In this document: one piece after another, positions 23,225-29,700 of the stretch
Numbering within the stretch: the stretch's first letter is position 1
How the letters are laid out: each line of letters opens with the position of its first letter
Assembly (NCBI GenBank): GCA_023128195.1
Contig: JAGMEL010000113.1
Span: forward strand, 1 to 29,700
Direction: 5' to 3'
Source of the DNA: Caldifarciminota bacterium
Lineage (GTDB): Bacteria > Hydrothermota > Tepidihabitantia > SM23-42
DNA: 29,700 nucleotides
Program-made: the position numbers and the translations under genes
The notes under the pieces: model-generated
What the model saw: the letters and a program-made list of their open reading frames with translations, nothing else
Told to the model about the DNA's origin: nothing
Databases searched by the model: none

Positions 23225-23344
23225 ATGAAAAAGACAGATTATTCAAAGATAGCTGATAAAAAAGAAGATTTGAAAAATGCCCCAAATTTACGAATTGTCA
23301 GTGAAGGCGCATTATTATCCTGTGTAGCAAGGAAAAATGAATAA
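23225..23344 (+). pseudogene. 39-codon ORF, possible leader peptide or methyltransferase remnant
   Basis: The frame runs ATG to TAA and starts MKKTDYSKIADK, which resembles the N-terminal lead-in of class I SAM methyltransferases ('...tDYskiAekYd'), but the remaining 27 residues contain no SAM-binding loop. The second half ends 'SEGALLSCVARKNE', which could be the last strand of the same kind of protein, so an internal deletion is one reading. The ATG coincides with the predicted transcription start and the stop lies 30 bases before the O-methyltransferase gene, so it may instead be a translated leader. No Shine-Dalgarno sequence. Confidence 0.3.
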
Positions 23345-23374
23345 CATGGTGGTTCAGAGAATAAGGAGATTATT

Positions 23375-24421
23375 ATGCGTTTAGGTGTTATTCCAGAAGG
23401 GATTATTGATCGTATTGCCCTTGTTTCAGGCAAATTGCCAATACCTTTGTTAGAAACTTTCTGGGGTATTGCACTCGGCAGTACTGTTATTACAGGAACC
23501 CGGCTTGGTGTATTCGAATCCCTGGCAAAAAATAAAAAGACTGCAGAAGAAGTGGCAAAAGATGTGAAATGTGATGCTCAAGCCATGAAAACACTGCTTA
23601 ATGCGCTTAATGGATTCGGCTATCTCAAACGGCGTAAAGGTGTTTATTCATTGACAAAAAAAGCTGGCAAATGGCTTACTACAGAATCACATTCTTCAAT
23701 GCATGATGCGATTTTGTTTATGGGAGAACTCTTTAATATACTTGGTGATATTGAAACAGCAGTGAAAAGCGGTAAGACTGAGGATTTTCATAGTCCTGAT
23801 AAAACACCGGAATTTTGGAAATATTATATACGGGGTCTTGCCACTTTTGCGCGTTCTGCCGGAGCCGAGATTGTCCGAAGGGTATCACTCGATAAAAACC
23901 CAAAAAGACTTTTGGATATTGGAGGTGGACATGGTATGTATAGTGTTGCCTTTTGCCGTAAATATGCATCGCTGCAGGCTATGGTTCTCGACTTACCAGG
24001 TGCAGTTGAACAGGGGAAAAATATAGTACGTGAAAAGGGTTTTGAAGATAGAGTTCGATTCAGACAAGGAGATTTGAAAGTTAGCGAATGGGGAAAAGGT
24101 TATGATCTGGTTCTGTTATTTAACATCATCCACACTGTCTCTCTTACAAAGGCTCCCCAGATTTTAGCCAGGGCTTATCAGTCACTCAGTCCTGGTGGAA
24201 CTGTAGTAATATTGGACTCTGAACATACGGGTAATGAAAAAGATCTATCTGCTACAAGTGGTTTTAATGAACTGCTGTTTTTTATAATAAATGGTACTTG
24301 TGTTTACCCTGAGAAAGATATTCGTAAATGGATGACTGATGCAGGTTTTATTAATCTTAAAAAGAAAAAATTATTAATTATGCCCATGACCCTTTTCATT
24401 ACCGGTCGCAAACCCTCGTAA
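23375..24421 (+). CDS. SAM-dependent O-methyltransferase (plant COMT / acetylserotonin type)
   Basis: 348 residues. N-terminal winged-helix dimerisation domain (about 25-105: 'TGTRLGVFESLAKNKKTAEE', 'LNALNGFGYLKRRKGVYSLT') and C-terminal Methyltransf_2 fold with SAM-binding loop 'LLDIGGGHGMYSVAF' (179-193), 'MVLDLPGAVEQGK' and 'RVRFRQGDL'. 'LLFNIIHTVS' carries the histidine that acts as base in many family members, and 'SPGGTVVILDSEHTG' follows. The acceptor is unknown; homologues methylate phenols, quinones or polyketides. AAGGAG lies 9 bases before the ATG. Alone on the plus strand between minus-strand genes, with no pathway partners beside it. Confidence 0.9.
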   Translation: MRLGVIPEGIIDRIALVSGKLPIPLLETFWGIALGSTVITGTRLGVFESLAKNKKTAEEVAKDVKCDAQAMKTLLNALNGFGYLKRRKGVYSLTKKAGKWLTTESHSSMHDAILFMGELFNILGDIETAVKSGKTEDFHSPDKTPEFWKYYIRGLATFARSAGAEIVRRVSLDKNPKRLLDIGGGHGMYSVAFCRKYASLQAMVLDLPGAVEQGKNIVREKGFEDRVRFRQGDLKVSEWGKGYDLVLLFNIIHTVSLTKAPQILARAYQSLSPGGTVVILDSEHTGNEKDLSATSGFNELLFFIINGTCVYPEKDIRKWMTDAGFINLKKKKLLIMPMTLFITGRKPS

Positions 24422-24458
24422 GAGACACCGAGCAGGTACAATAGTCGGATAGTTAATT

Positions 24459-24514
24459 AGACAATAAGACTATAGGACAATAAGACAATGAGACAATAGG
24501 ACAATAAGACTATT
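24459..24514. repeat. 8-bp tandem repeat (AGACAATA type), seven units
   Basis: Units AGACAATA, AGACTATA, GGACAATA, AGACAATG, AGACAATA, GGACAATA, AGACTATT run without gaps. They lie in the 137-base spacer where the O-methyltransferase and the radical SAM gene converge. A T-run (24546-24553) follows, but no strong stem precedes it. Confidence 0.8.
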
Positions 24515-24558
24515 GATGCGGAGTCTTTAAGTAGTTATTAGGTTATTTTTTTTAAATA

Positions 24559-26088
24559 TTACACGTATTTTTCAAAAACCTTTCGGAAATGGAAGCCATA
24601 AATCGTAAAGGTGACTGCCAGAGGAAAAAGTCGCGGTCGGCTGCACATACTCCAGAGTAAGAGTCGCCAGTAATGAAATCTTTCTTTTCCTAATATTCCG
24701 AGAAAGAGTATAGATTTAAAGAACGCTCCCAAATAGGTGAAACGAAATCGAAATGTCCTTTTCTGTAACGGCTTATAATCCTGTAGAAATTCCTTAACCC
24801 GCTTATAAAAATAATCAGGAGAATAGATTGTCTTGAGAAGCTTTTTATAGCCATCCATAAGTGTTTTATAATGCATCTTAGGGACAAAATTGATTGAGCA
24901 GTCCGTATTATCACCAGTAACTTCTTTCAATAATCGATTTTCTTTTTCAAGACGTTGGTGAAGTTTTGTACCACGGAGGGCATTTAACAAACCTACCATT
25001 GCAGTGACAATGCCACTTTTCTGAATGAACATAATTTGCCTTTCAAAAATTGTAAGTGTATCACTATCAAAACCAATAATAAATCCTCCCTGCACCTGTA
25101 AACCAAATTTCTGCATTTTTTTAACACAGGCGATTAGATCACGGTTCTTATTCTGGAATTTACTGCATTCGGATAAAGTTATTTCATCTGGAGTTTCAAT
25201 ACCGACAAACACTGTATCAAATCCTGCCTGAACCATTAATTGCATAAGTTCTTCATCATCAGAAAGATTAATAGATGCTTGTGTAAAAAATGAAAATGGG
25301 TATTTTCTTTGTTCCATCCATTGAAAAACAGCAGGCAAAGCCTCTTTTTTCAAGAGTTTTTTATTTCCGATAAAATTATCATCGACAAAAAATACTTCAC
25401 CCCGCCACCCTTTTAAAAAGAGGCTTTCCAATTCTGCTATTATCTGGTCTTTATCCTTTATCCGTACTTTGTGTCCATAGAATAGAGGGATATCGCAGAA
25501 CTCGCAATTAAATGGACATCCTCGTGAATACTGAATGTTCATTGAAGCATATTTTTTCATGTTGACCAATTCCCATTGCGGCACAGGTGTCTTTTTTAAA
25601 TCTGCCCATTGACGAGAAGTATAAATATGTTTAGCACACCCGTTTTTCAGATCTTCTAAAAAACGCGGGAGCGTGATTTCAGCCTCATTCAGAACCAAAT
25701 GGTCTATCTGTTCAAACGCGCTATAGTTACCTGTAAAAAGCGGTCCTCCGGCAACAATCTTAACACCTGTTTTTTGACATCTGGTTATGATTTCTTTTAC
25801 AGATTCTTTTTGGATAGAGATAGCACTGATAAAGACAAAATCAGCCCATTTAAGGTATTTGTCCTTCAGCGACATTACATTCATGTCCACAAGTTTTTTC
25901 TCCCACTCTTTAGGAAGTATTGATGCTGCAGTCAATAACCCGAGCGGTGGATTAGTTGCTTTTTTAAAGATAAATTTTAAGGCATATTTAAAACTCCAGA
26001 AAGTCTCTGGGAACTCTGGGTAAACAAGAAGTATTTTTACCTTGTCAGGCATTAAACCTTCTTTGCCTCTATTGTCAACTGATTTCAT
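24559..26088 (-). CDS. B12-binding-domain radical SAM protein with DUF4070-type C-terminus
   Basis: 509 residues from ATG 26088. An N-terminal cobalamin-binding-like Rossmann domain (about 15-165 in this numbering) begins 'VKILLVYPEFPETFWSFKYA' and contains 'NPPLGLLTAASILP' and 'VKIVAGGPLF'. The radical SAM core has the cluster cysteines 191/195/198 in 'SRGCPFNCEFCDIP' and 'GFIIGFDSD'. The C-terminal region resembles DUF4070. The family includes the hopanoid methylase HpnP, but no hopanoid genes are here and the reaction is unknown. ATG 26088 is chosen because AAGGAG lies 6 bases upstream; the upstream ATG at 26133 coincides with the promoter -35 box. A shorter start at 26052 is possible. No DxHxxG motif, so cobalamin would bind base-on or not at all. 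Confidence 0.88.
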   Translation of the reverse strand: MKSVDNRGKEGLMPDKVKILLVYPEFPETFWSFKYALKFIFKKATNPPLGLLTAASILPKEWEKKLVDMNVMSLKDKYLKWADFVFISAISIQKESVKEIITRCQKTGVKIVAGGPLFTGNYSAFEQIDHLVLNEAEITLPRFLEDLKNGCAKHIYTSRQWADLKKTPVPQWELVNMKKYASMNIQYSRGCPFNCEFCDIPLFYGHKVRIKDKDQIIAELESLFLKGWRGEVFFVDDNFIGNKKLLKKEALPAVFQWMEQRKYPFSFFTQASINLSDDEELMQLMVQAGFDTVFVGIETPDEITLSECSKFQNKNRDLIACVKKMQKFGLQVQGGFIIGFDSDTLTIFERQIMFIQKSGIVTAMVGLLNALRGTKLHQRLEKENRLLKEVTGDNTDCSINFVPKMHYKTLMDGYKKLLKTIYSPDYFYKRVKEFLQDYKPLQKRTFRFRFTYLGAFFKSILFLGILGKERFHYWRLLLWSMCSRPRLFPLAVTFTIYGFHFRKVFEKYV

Positions 26089-26105
26089 TTTAGACTCCTT
26101 GTACA

Positions 26106-26133
26106 ACTCTAACCACTTATAAAGGTTTGTCAA
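26106..26133 (-). promoter_or_regulatory. Promoter of the radical SAM gene
   Basis: Minus strand TTGACA (26133-26128), 16-base spacer, TAGAGT (26111-26106). The predicted start, near 26099, falls on the Shine-Dalgarno AAGGAG (26100-26095), giving a leader of about 11 bases, as at metK. Confidence 0.55.
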
Positions 26134-26212
26134 GACCTTCGTGTGAGAGCTTTGAAAAAAGTATTCATCGCTGTGGAAATTGCGTTCCTACTAATAAAGT
26201 ACTATAAAAGAA

Positions 26213-26689
26213 TTATTCGCTACATATTTTCTTCGTCAACTGGGCGATTTTTATGCCGTATTTGGTACATGACTCTAATACTTTTTCATCAGGGGATCCG
26301 ATTGATACTGGACCGTAATGAAATATACCAGATTCTCCAATTACGATCATGCCATGGATTAAGAATGCCTCGAGAATACTGAGTATTGTAGTTTCAGCAC
26401 CGCCTCCAATACCACCAGCCGACGTAAATGCACCACCGATTTTACCAGATAATTTACCATGGTATACTACACTTTCATCGAGTAATTTTTTTAATTCGGC
26501 AGCCATTACACCATAGTATGTAGGTGAACCAAATATTAATGCCTCGTAGTTTAAAAGATCGTCTGGTTTAATTTTATTTACATCCCGTAGATCGACTTCG
26601 ATACCTTCTTTTTTGATTCCTTTAACAATTGCCTCAGCCATCTTTTTTGTGTTACCTGTTCTTGAATAATAACCAACTAAGATTTTCAT
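26213..26689 (-). CDS. Flavodoxin-like / WrbA-type NAD(P)H:quinone oxidoreductase
   Basis: 158 residues, one flavodoxin fold. The FMN phosphate loop is 'GYYSRTGNTKKMAEAI' (6-21). 'FGSPTYYGVMAAELKKLLDE' and 'GKIGGAFTSAGGIGGGAETT' are typical of the WrbA/flavodoxin-family reductases, which move electrons between NAD(P)H and quinones or act as small electron carriers. Shorter than E. coli WrbA (198 residues). An electron donor for the neighbouring radical SAM enzyme is an attractive but unproven role. AGGAGG 8 bases upstream of the ATG is preceded directly by a strong hairpin. Confidence 0.85.
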   Translation of the reverse strand: MKILVGYYSRTGNTKKMAEAIVKGIKKEGIEVDLRDVNKIKPDDLLNYEALIFGSPTYYGVMAAELKKLLDESVVYHGKLSGKIGGAFTSAGGIGGGAETTILSILEAFLIHGMIVIGESGIFHYGPVSIGSPDEKVLESCTKYGIKIAQLTKKICSE

Positions 26690-26701
26690 AAAAAAACCTC
26701 C

Positions 26702-26722
26702 TTTTCCGCCAGAGGCGGAAAA
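26702..26722. other. Perfect 9-bp hairpin next to the flavodoxin ribosome binding site
   Basis: TTTTCCGCC (26702-26710), loop AGA, GGCGGAAAA (26714-26722). On the minus strand the 3' arm ends in AAAAGG, so it abuts or includes the Shine-Dalgarno AGGAGG of the flavodoxin gene. It could insulate the gene from read-through or restrict ribosome access; the core CCGCC-AGA-GGCGG is also a common dispersed palindrome. Confidence 0.6.
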
Positions 26723-26815
26723 ATACTAATTTCTAAATTCGAAATTCCATCTCGTGTCGAACACTCGATGTGAGACATAAACAAATTCGAATCTCAAATT
26801 CCAAAATTCAAAGGG
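26723..26815. repeat. AT-rich intergenic repeat, copy C, with central wobble hairpin
   Basis: Phrases ATACTAATTTCTAAATTCG, AAATTCGAATCTCAAATTCC and AAAATTCAAAGGG belong to the same family as copies A and B, but here both flanks are in one orientation. The centre (26750-26775) can fold as an 11-bp RNA stem: TCTCGTGTCGA with TCGATGTGAGA around loop ACAC, including three G-U pairs. It occupies most of the 181-base gap between the peptidase and flavodoxin genes. Confidence 0.55.
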
Positions 26816-26870
26816 TTTAATTCAAGCCTTTAATCGCCCTCTTGAGCCATTTTAAGCCTTCTTTTCCCTT

Positions 26871-28808
26871 CTACTTCAACAAATATTTTTCAAGAAATAG
26901 TATTTGTGCTTGTATGTAAAAATCCCGATTCGATTTTTTTGCAAAACCGTGCCCCTCATCTTCGGCAAGCAGATACCAGACATCTGCTCCATTTTTACGG
27001 ACTGCCTTTACAATCTGTTCGGCTTCTGTAACTGGCACCCGCGGGTCATGCAGACCCTGTGCAATAAACAGGGGTTTTATTATTTTGTGTGCATTGGTCA
27101 ATGGCGAGATTTCAATTAGAAATTTACGCATCCGGGGATCTTGTTCATCGCCATATTCTACTCTCCTTAGATCCTGTCGGTATTTTCCGGTGTTTTCCAA
27201 AAAGGTAACAAAGTTACTTATACCTACAGATCCCATACCACATCGTATGCGATTACTATAATGAACCATGGATGCGAGCACCATATAACCACCGTATGAA
27301 CCACCAGTAATACATATGCGCGATGCATCGAGCTCTGGTTGTTTATCAATCCAGTCAAGGAGTGCACCAATATCCCTAACAGCATCTTCTCTTTTATATC
27401 CGTTATCAAGTGTTACGTATTCTTTGCCATAACCTGAAGAACCTCTAATATTAGGCGCAATTACTGCAATACCCATTTTATTTAAATAGAACTGTATTAT
27501 TGTATAAAAACCTGGAGTATATTGTGATTCGGGACCACCATGACATATGATCAAAACCGGGTATGGTGGTTTAAACGTTGTTGGTTTATAATAGAAAGCA
27601 GGGATTAATCTTGGCTCTCCATCAATACTATCAAAGGTTTGATAATGGAGAAGTTGTGCCTGACTAAAACTACTTGTGTCAATGCCGGCGACCTCACTAT
27701 AGGTCCAGCGTATAAATCTTTTTTCCTTGAGGTTCAAGGTGTACACATCGCTCGGTGATGTTGGCGTATTGATGACCATGGCAAGTTGTGTTCCGTCGGG
27801 TTTGAACTTCAGATTATATATCAAACCATCAGGCAGGTGTGCCTGTGTTATTAAGCGCGTTTTAGTATTTAAAAAATATAACTTGGTTATCCCATCTTCA
27901 TTACTGACAAAAACAATTGTATCACCTGAAGGTAATAATTCAAATTCCTCAATATCCCAGGGAATCTGTTTTGTAAGAATATCATTATGCTTTGTCTCCA
28001 GTTCATAATATAACAGTTGTTTAAAATTACTGAATTGATCTGAGACCAGATAAACCCCTTTTCCATTTCGTGCCCAGTATGCTTGACCATAAGCAATCTT
28101 CTTGTCTCCAGGATTGATCTGGATTATCGTCTTTTTATTAATATCTAAAACATAGTAATAAGATTCATTTGCCGAGATGTATTTTTTCACGAGCAGGTTT
28201 TTATCATCCGGTGAAAAATCTACCGGGTACCAATAGCCTCCTTTTTCTAAAATCCGCTGGGAACTTTTTTCGCCTTTTAATGTACTGAGATAAATATCAA
28301 AATCTCTGGTGTTTTGTATATTGCGGGAAAAAGTAAACTTATCTCCTTTATTTGACCAGCGCGGTGCGAGGTGTTTGGATTTACCGTCGGTTAAAAGTTG
28401 ATGTTTGCCTGTTATATAGTTAAATTTGTAGATTTGCTTTACTTCATTGCCGGCGGAATCCTGAGTAAAAAGGAAAAATGGATTCTGGGGATTTGGACAT
28501 ATAGTAGCAACATCAAGAGGCTCGTTGGAAAACGTCAGCTGTTTGCGAAAACCTTTTGGTGTTTCGACTAAGTGGATCTGAGAGACATTACCAAGCCTTG
28601 TACGGATAATCATACCCTTATCATTGGGTAGCCAATCGCGGAAAGAGGCATAGCGTGTATTCTGATAAGGAGTTAATTTCTTAATGAGCGATACTGGTAT
28701 CTCCGGTATATTTTCGATAACCAGATTACCTTTTTTGTAACGGTTTATTTCACCAAAGGTTTTGGTGATAATAAAAAACACTGATAAAATAATAATTATT
28801 TTCTTCAT
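26871..28808 (-). CDS. S9-family prolyl-oligopeptidase-type serine peptidase (acylaminoacyl-peptidase/DPP-like), exported
   Basis: 645 residues from ATG 28808. N-terminal signal peptide 'MKKIIIILSVFFIITKTFG'. Then a beta-propeller (about 40-370) with TolB/WD-like blades ('WSNKGDKFTFSRN', 'FSPDDKNLLVKKY', 'LKFKPDGTQLAMVI'), and the alpha/beta-hydrolase domain (about 380-645). Catalytic triad: Ser504 in 'ITGGSYGGYM', Asp588 in 'GLHDPRVPV', His620 in 'EDEGHGFAKK'. It would trim peptides in the periplasm. The frame is open to an ATG at 28925, but that start would overlap uppP by 120 bases and place 39 residues before the signal peptide. ATG 28808 overlaps the uppP stop as ATGA, so I use it. Confidence 0.92.
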   Translation of the reverse strand: MKKIIIILSVFFIITKTFGEINRYKKGNLVIENIPEIPVSLIKKLTPYQNTRYASFRDWLPNDKGMIIRTRLGNVSQIHLVETPKGFRKQLTFSNEPLDVATICPNPQNPFFLFTQDSAGNEVKQIYKFNYITGKHQLLTDGKSKHLAPRWSNKGDKFTFSRNIQNTRDFDIYLSTLKGEKSSQRILEKGGYWYPVDFSPDDKNLLVKKYISANESYYYVLDINKKTIIQINPGDKKIAYGQAYWARNGKGVYLVSDQFSNFKQLLYYELETKHNDILTKQIPWDIEEFELLPSGDTIVFVSNEDGITKLYFLNTKTRLITQAHLPDGLIYNLKFKPDGTQLAMVINTPTSPSDVYTLNLKEKRFIRWTYSEVAGIDTSSFSQAQLLHYQTFDSIDGEPRLIPAFYYKPTTFKPPYPVLIICHGGPESQYTPGFYTIIQFYLNKMGIAVIAPNIRGSSGYGKEYVTLDNGYKREDAVRDIGALLDWIDKQPELDASRICITGGSYGGYMVLASMVHYSNRIRCGMGSVGISNFVTFLENTGKYRQDLRRVEYGDEQDPRMRKFLIEISPLTNAHKIIKPLFIAQGLHDPRVPVTEAEQIVKAVRKNGADVWYLLAEDEGHGFAKKSNRDFYIQAQILFLEKYLLK

Positions 28809-29557
28809 TGTAATAATAATATTAATATACTTATAACCAGGCAATAAATTCCAAAAAGGTGAAACCTCCGATGTACTAAACCCTTTAAGATTTTGAGTGC
28901 TATAAGACCAAATATAAAGCTGCAAAGCATGCCAATGATTATACTTGGAAAGTCATTTATTTGTGAGATTGATTTTAATTTTAAAAGATTGGCGCCCAGA
29001 ATTGCAGGTAAGGATAGTAAAAAGGAAAATTTAAAGGATTCCTCAGGGCTCACTTTTGAAAAAAGACCGGTTGAAATGGTCATACCAGAGCGCGAGATAC
29101 CGGGGAATACAGCAAACATCTGACTTATACCAATTAGAAATGCTGATAACAACTTAACTTTTCTATTACCTCTTTTAACAATACTGGTTAAAAGGAGAAT
29201 TACTCCTGTGATACCCAAGAAAATTCCAACTATTGGTATATTAGTAAAAGACTGTTCGATCTGGGTTCTGAAAATCAGCGCAAAGAGTACAATAGGAATT
29301 GTTCCAACAATAATATAAATAACATAATTGATACTTTCTTTTTCTCCTTTTATCAAGCCCTTGATTATGGTAATGATTGGTTTTAAGAAAAAGACCACAG
29401 TGGCGATAAATGTACCAAAATGCAAAAAAGTAGCAAGAACGACCGGTTCGGCAATACCAAAATATTTTTCTAAAATAGCCAAATGTCCGGAGCTCGATAT
29501 CGGTAAAAATTCCGTCAATCCCTGAACTATGCCCAGTATAATTGATTTGATTATCAT
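28805..29557 (-). CDS. uppP: Undecaprenyl-diphosphate phosphatase UppP (BacA)
   Basis: 250 residues, about seven to eight transmembrane helices. It recycles undecaprenyl diphosphate for cell-wall and surface-polymer synthesis. Both catalytic motifs are seen: 'GIVQGLTEFLPISSSGHLA' (9-27, Glu and the SSSGH serines) and 'FAVFPGISRSGMTISTG' (Arg). Slightly shorter than E. coli BacA (273). It overlaps the genes on both sides by ATGA junctions, so translation is coupled from the upstream membrane protein through UppP to the peptidase. Confidence 0.96.
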   Translation of the reverse strand: MIIKSIILGIVQGLTEFLPISSSGHLAILEKYFGIAEPVVLATFLHFGTFIATVVFFLKPIITIIKGLIKGEKESINYVIYIIVGTIPIVLFALIFRTQIEQSFTNIPIVGIFLGITGVILLLTSIVKRGNRKVKLLSAFLIGISQMFAVFPGISRSGMTISTGLFSKVSPEESFKFSFLLSLPAILGANLLKLKSISQINDFPSIIIGMLCSFIFGLIALKILKGLVHRRFHLFGIYCLVISILILLLQ

Positions 29558-29700
29558 AATATCATCGCTATAAGCCCTGCTGCCATGGAAATTTTTAGAA
29601 GATTGCTCAATTTGGTCAACACGGTTTCATGAGGTTTTTTTAAAAGCCTGAAGATTACATAGATGATCATGGGAAATGCAAATATTAATACTACTATCAT
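29554..29700 (-). CDS. C-terminal fragment of a polytopic membrane protein, probably UbiA-type prenyltransferase
   Basis: The frame enters at the right edge and ends with TGA overlapping the uppP ATG. The visible 48 residues are a hydrophobic helix (VVLIFAFPMIIYVIFRLL), a short basic loop 'KKPHETVLTKLSN', and a last helix 'LLKISMAAGLIAMIL'. This helix-'KPTxExxxKxSkLLKIgM'-helix ending is what I expect of UbiA-family prenyltransferases such as those making archaeal-type or quinone lipids. Being coupled to uppP, another polyprenyl enzyme, agrees. Too short for certainty; the ATG at the very edge could be internal. Confidence 0.5.
   Translation of the reverse strand: MIVVLIFAFPMIIYVIFRLLKKPHETVLTKLSNLLKISMAAGLIAMIL

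Noticed and set aside
24459..24514. CRISPR array
   Set aside because: Units are 8 bases, contiguous and without spacers; no cas genes nearby.
24559..26088. Specific call of hopanoid C2-methylase HpnP
   Set aside because: Same broad family and domain order, but no hopanoid genes in the window and the family has many unrelated functions.
26089..26133. Longer start of the radical SAM gene at ATG 26133
   Set aside because: The codon coincides with the TTGACA box of the predicted promoter, and a proper Shine-Dalgarno stands before ATG 26088.
28809..28925. Longer start of the S9 peptidase at ATG 28925
   Set aside because: It would bury the signal peptide 39 residues in and overlap uppP extensively; the ATGA junction at 28805-28808 is the natural start.
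1..29700. rRNA, tRNA, insertion sequence or prophage genes
   Set aside because: No cloverleaf-like or ribosomal segments, transposase, integrase or phage structural motifs were found on either strand by reading.

Overview
The window reads as chromosomal DNA of an AT-rich, Gram-negative (diderm) uncultured bacterium. The diderm call rests on a TonB-dependent outer-membrane receptor, a PilQ secretin with its PilMNOP partners, and putative secreted lipoproteins. Gene content, the recurrent intergenic repeats (three AAATTCCAAATCC-type palindromic elements and several 8-bp-period tandem arrays) and TTGACA-16/17-TATAAT promoters would fit candidate phylum WOR-3/Stahlbacteria or a similar deep-branching lineage. 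That placement is inference. I see no rRNA, tRNA, CRISPR array, insertion sequence or prophage.

Layout. (1) 1-94: N-terminus of a Ser/Thr protein kinase, minus strand. (2) 315-4738, minus: a four-gene unit of TonB-dependent receptor, two paralogous small lipoproteins and a DUF6569/ARPP-1-like protein. (3) 4739-4957: face-to-face promoters for that unit and for metK. (4) 4958-7477, plus: metK and ahcY, the make-and-recycle pair of S-adenosylmethionine metabolism. (5) 7515-15570, minus: pilMNOPQ, rsmD and coaD read in one direction from a strong promoter, then obgE, a HEAT-repeat protein and dprA from a second, apparently leaderless promoter. (6) 15712-17942, minus: an FAD-dependent amine oxidase overlapping tgt. 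(7) 18250-23091, minus: tdh, acpS and an AMP-forming acetyl-CoA synthetase from one promoter, then a stand-alone carrier protein and kbl from a second promoter that carries an octamer repeat. (8) 23225-24421, plus: a short orphan ORF and an O-methyltransferase. (9) 24559-26689, minus: a B12-domain radical SAM enzyme and a flavodoxin-like protein. (10) 26871-29700, minus: S9 prolyl-oligopeptidase-type peptidase, UppP and the C-terminus of a probable UbiA-type prenyltransferase.

How the genes fit together. MetK/AhcY serve the SAM-dependent enzymes nearby (RsmD, the O-methyltransferase, the radical SAM protein). Tdh and Kbl together convert threonine to glycine and acetyl-CoA; Acs makes acetyl-CoA from acetate, and the amine oxidase could act on glycine or a related amino acid. 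What does not fit that catabolic scheme is the carrier protein and its phosphopantetheinyl transferase embedded between tdh and kbl. This mixed threonine/acetyl/carrier-protein cluster is the best candidate here for an undescribed system. The second notable layer is non-coding: short octamer tandem arrays of three or four unrelated sequences placed in intergenic spacers, and several promoters whose predicted start points fall on, or just ahead of, the start codon or Shine-Dalgarno sequence.
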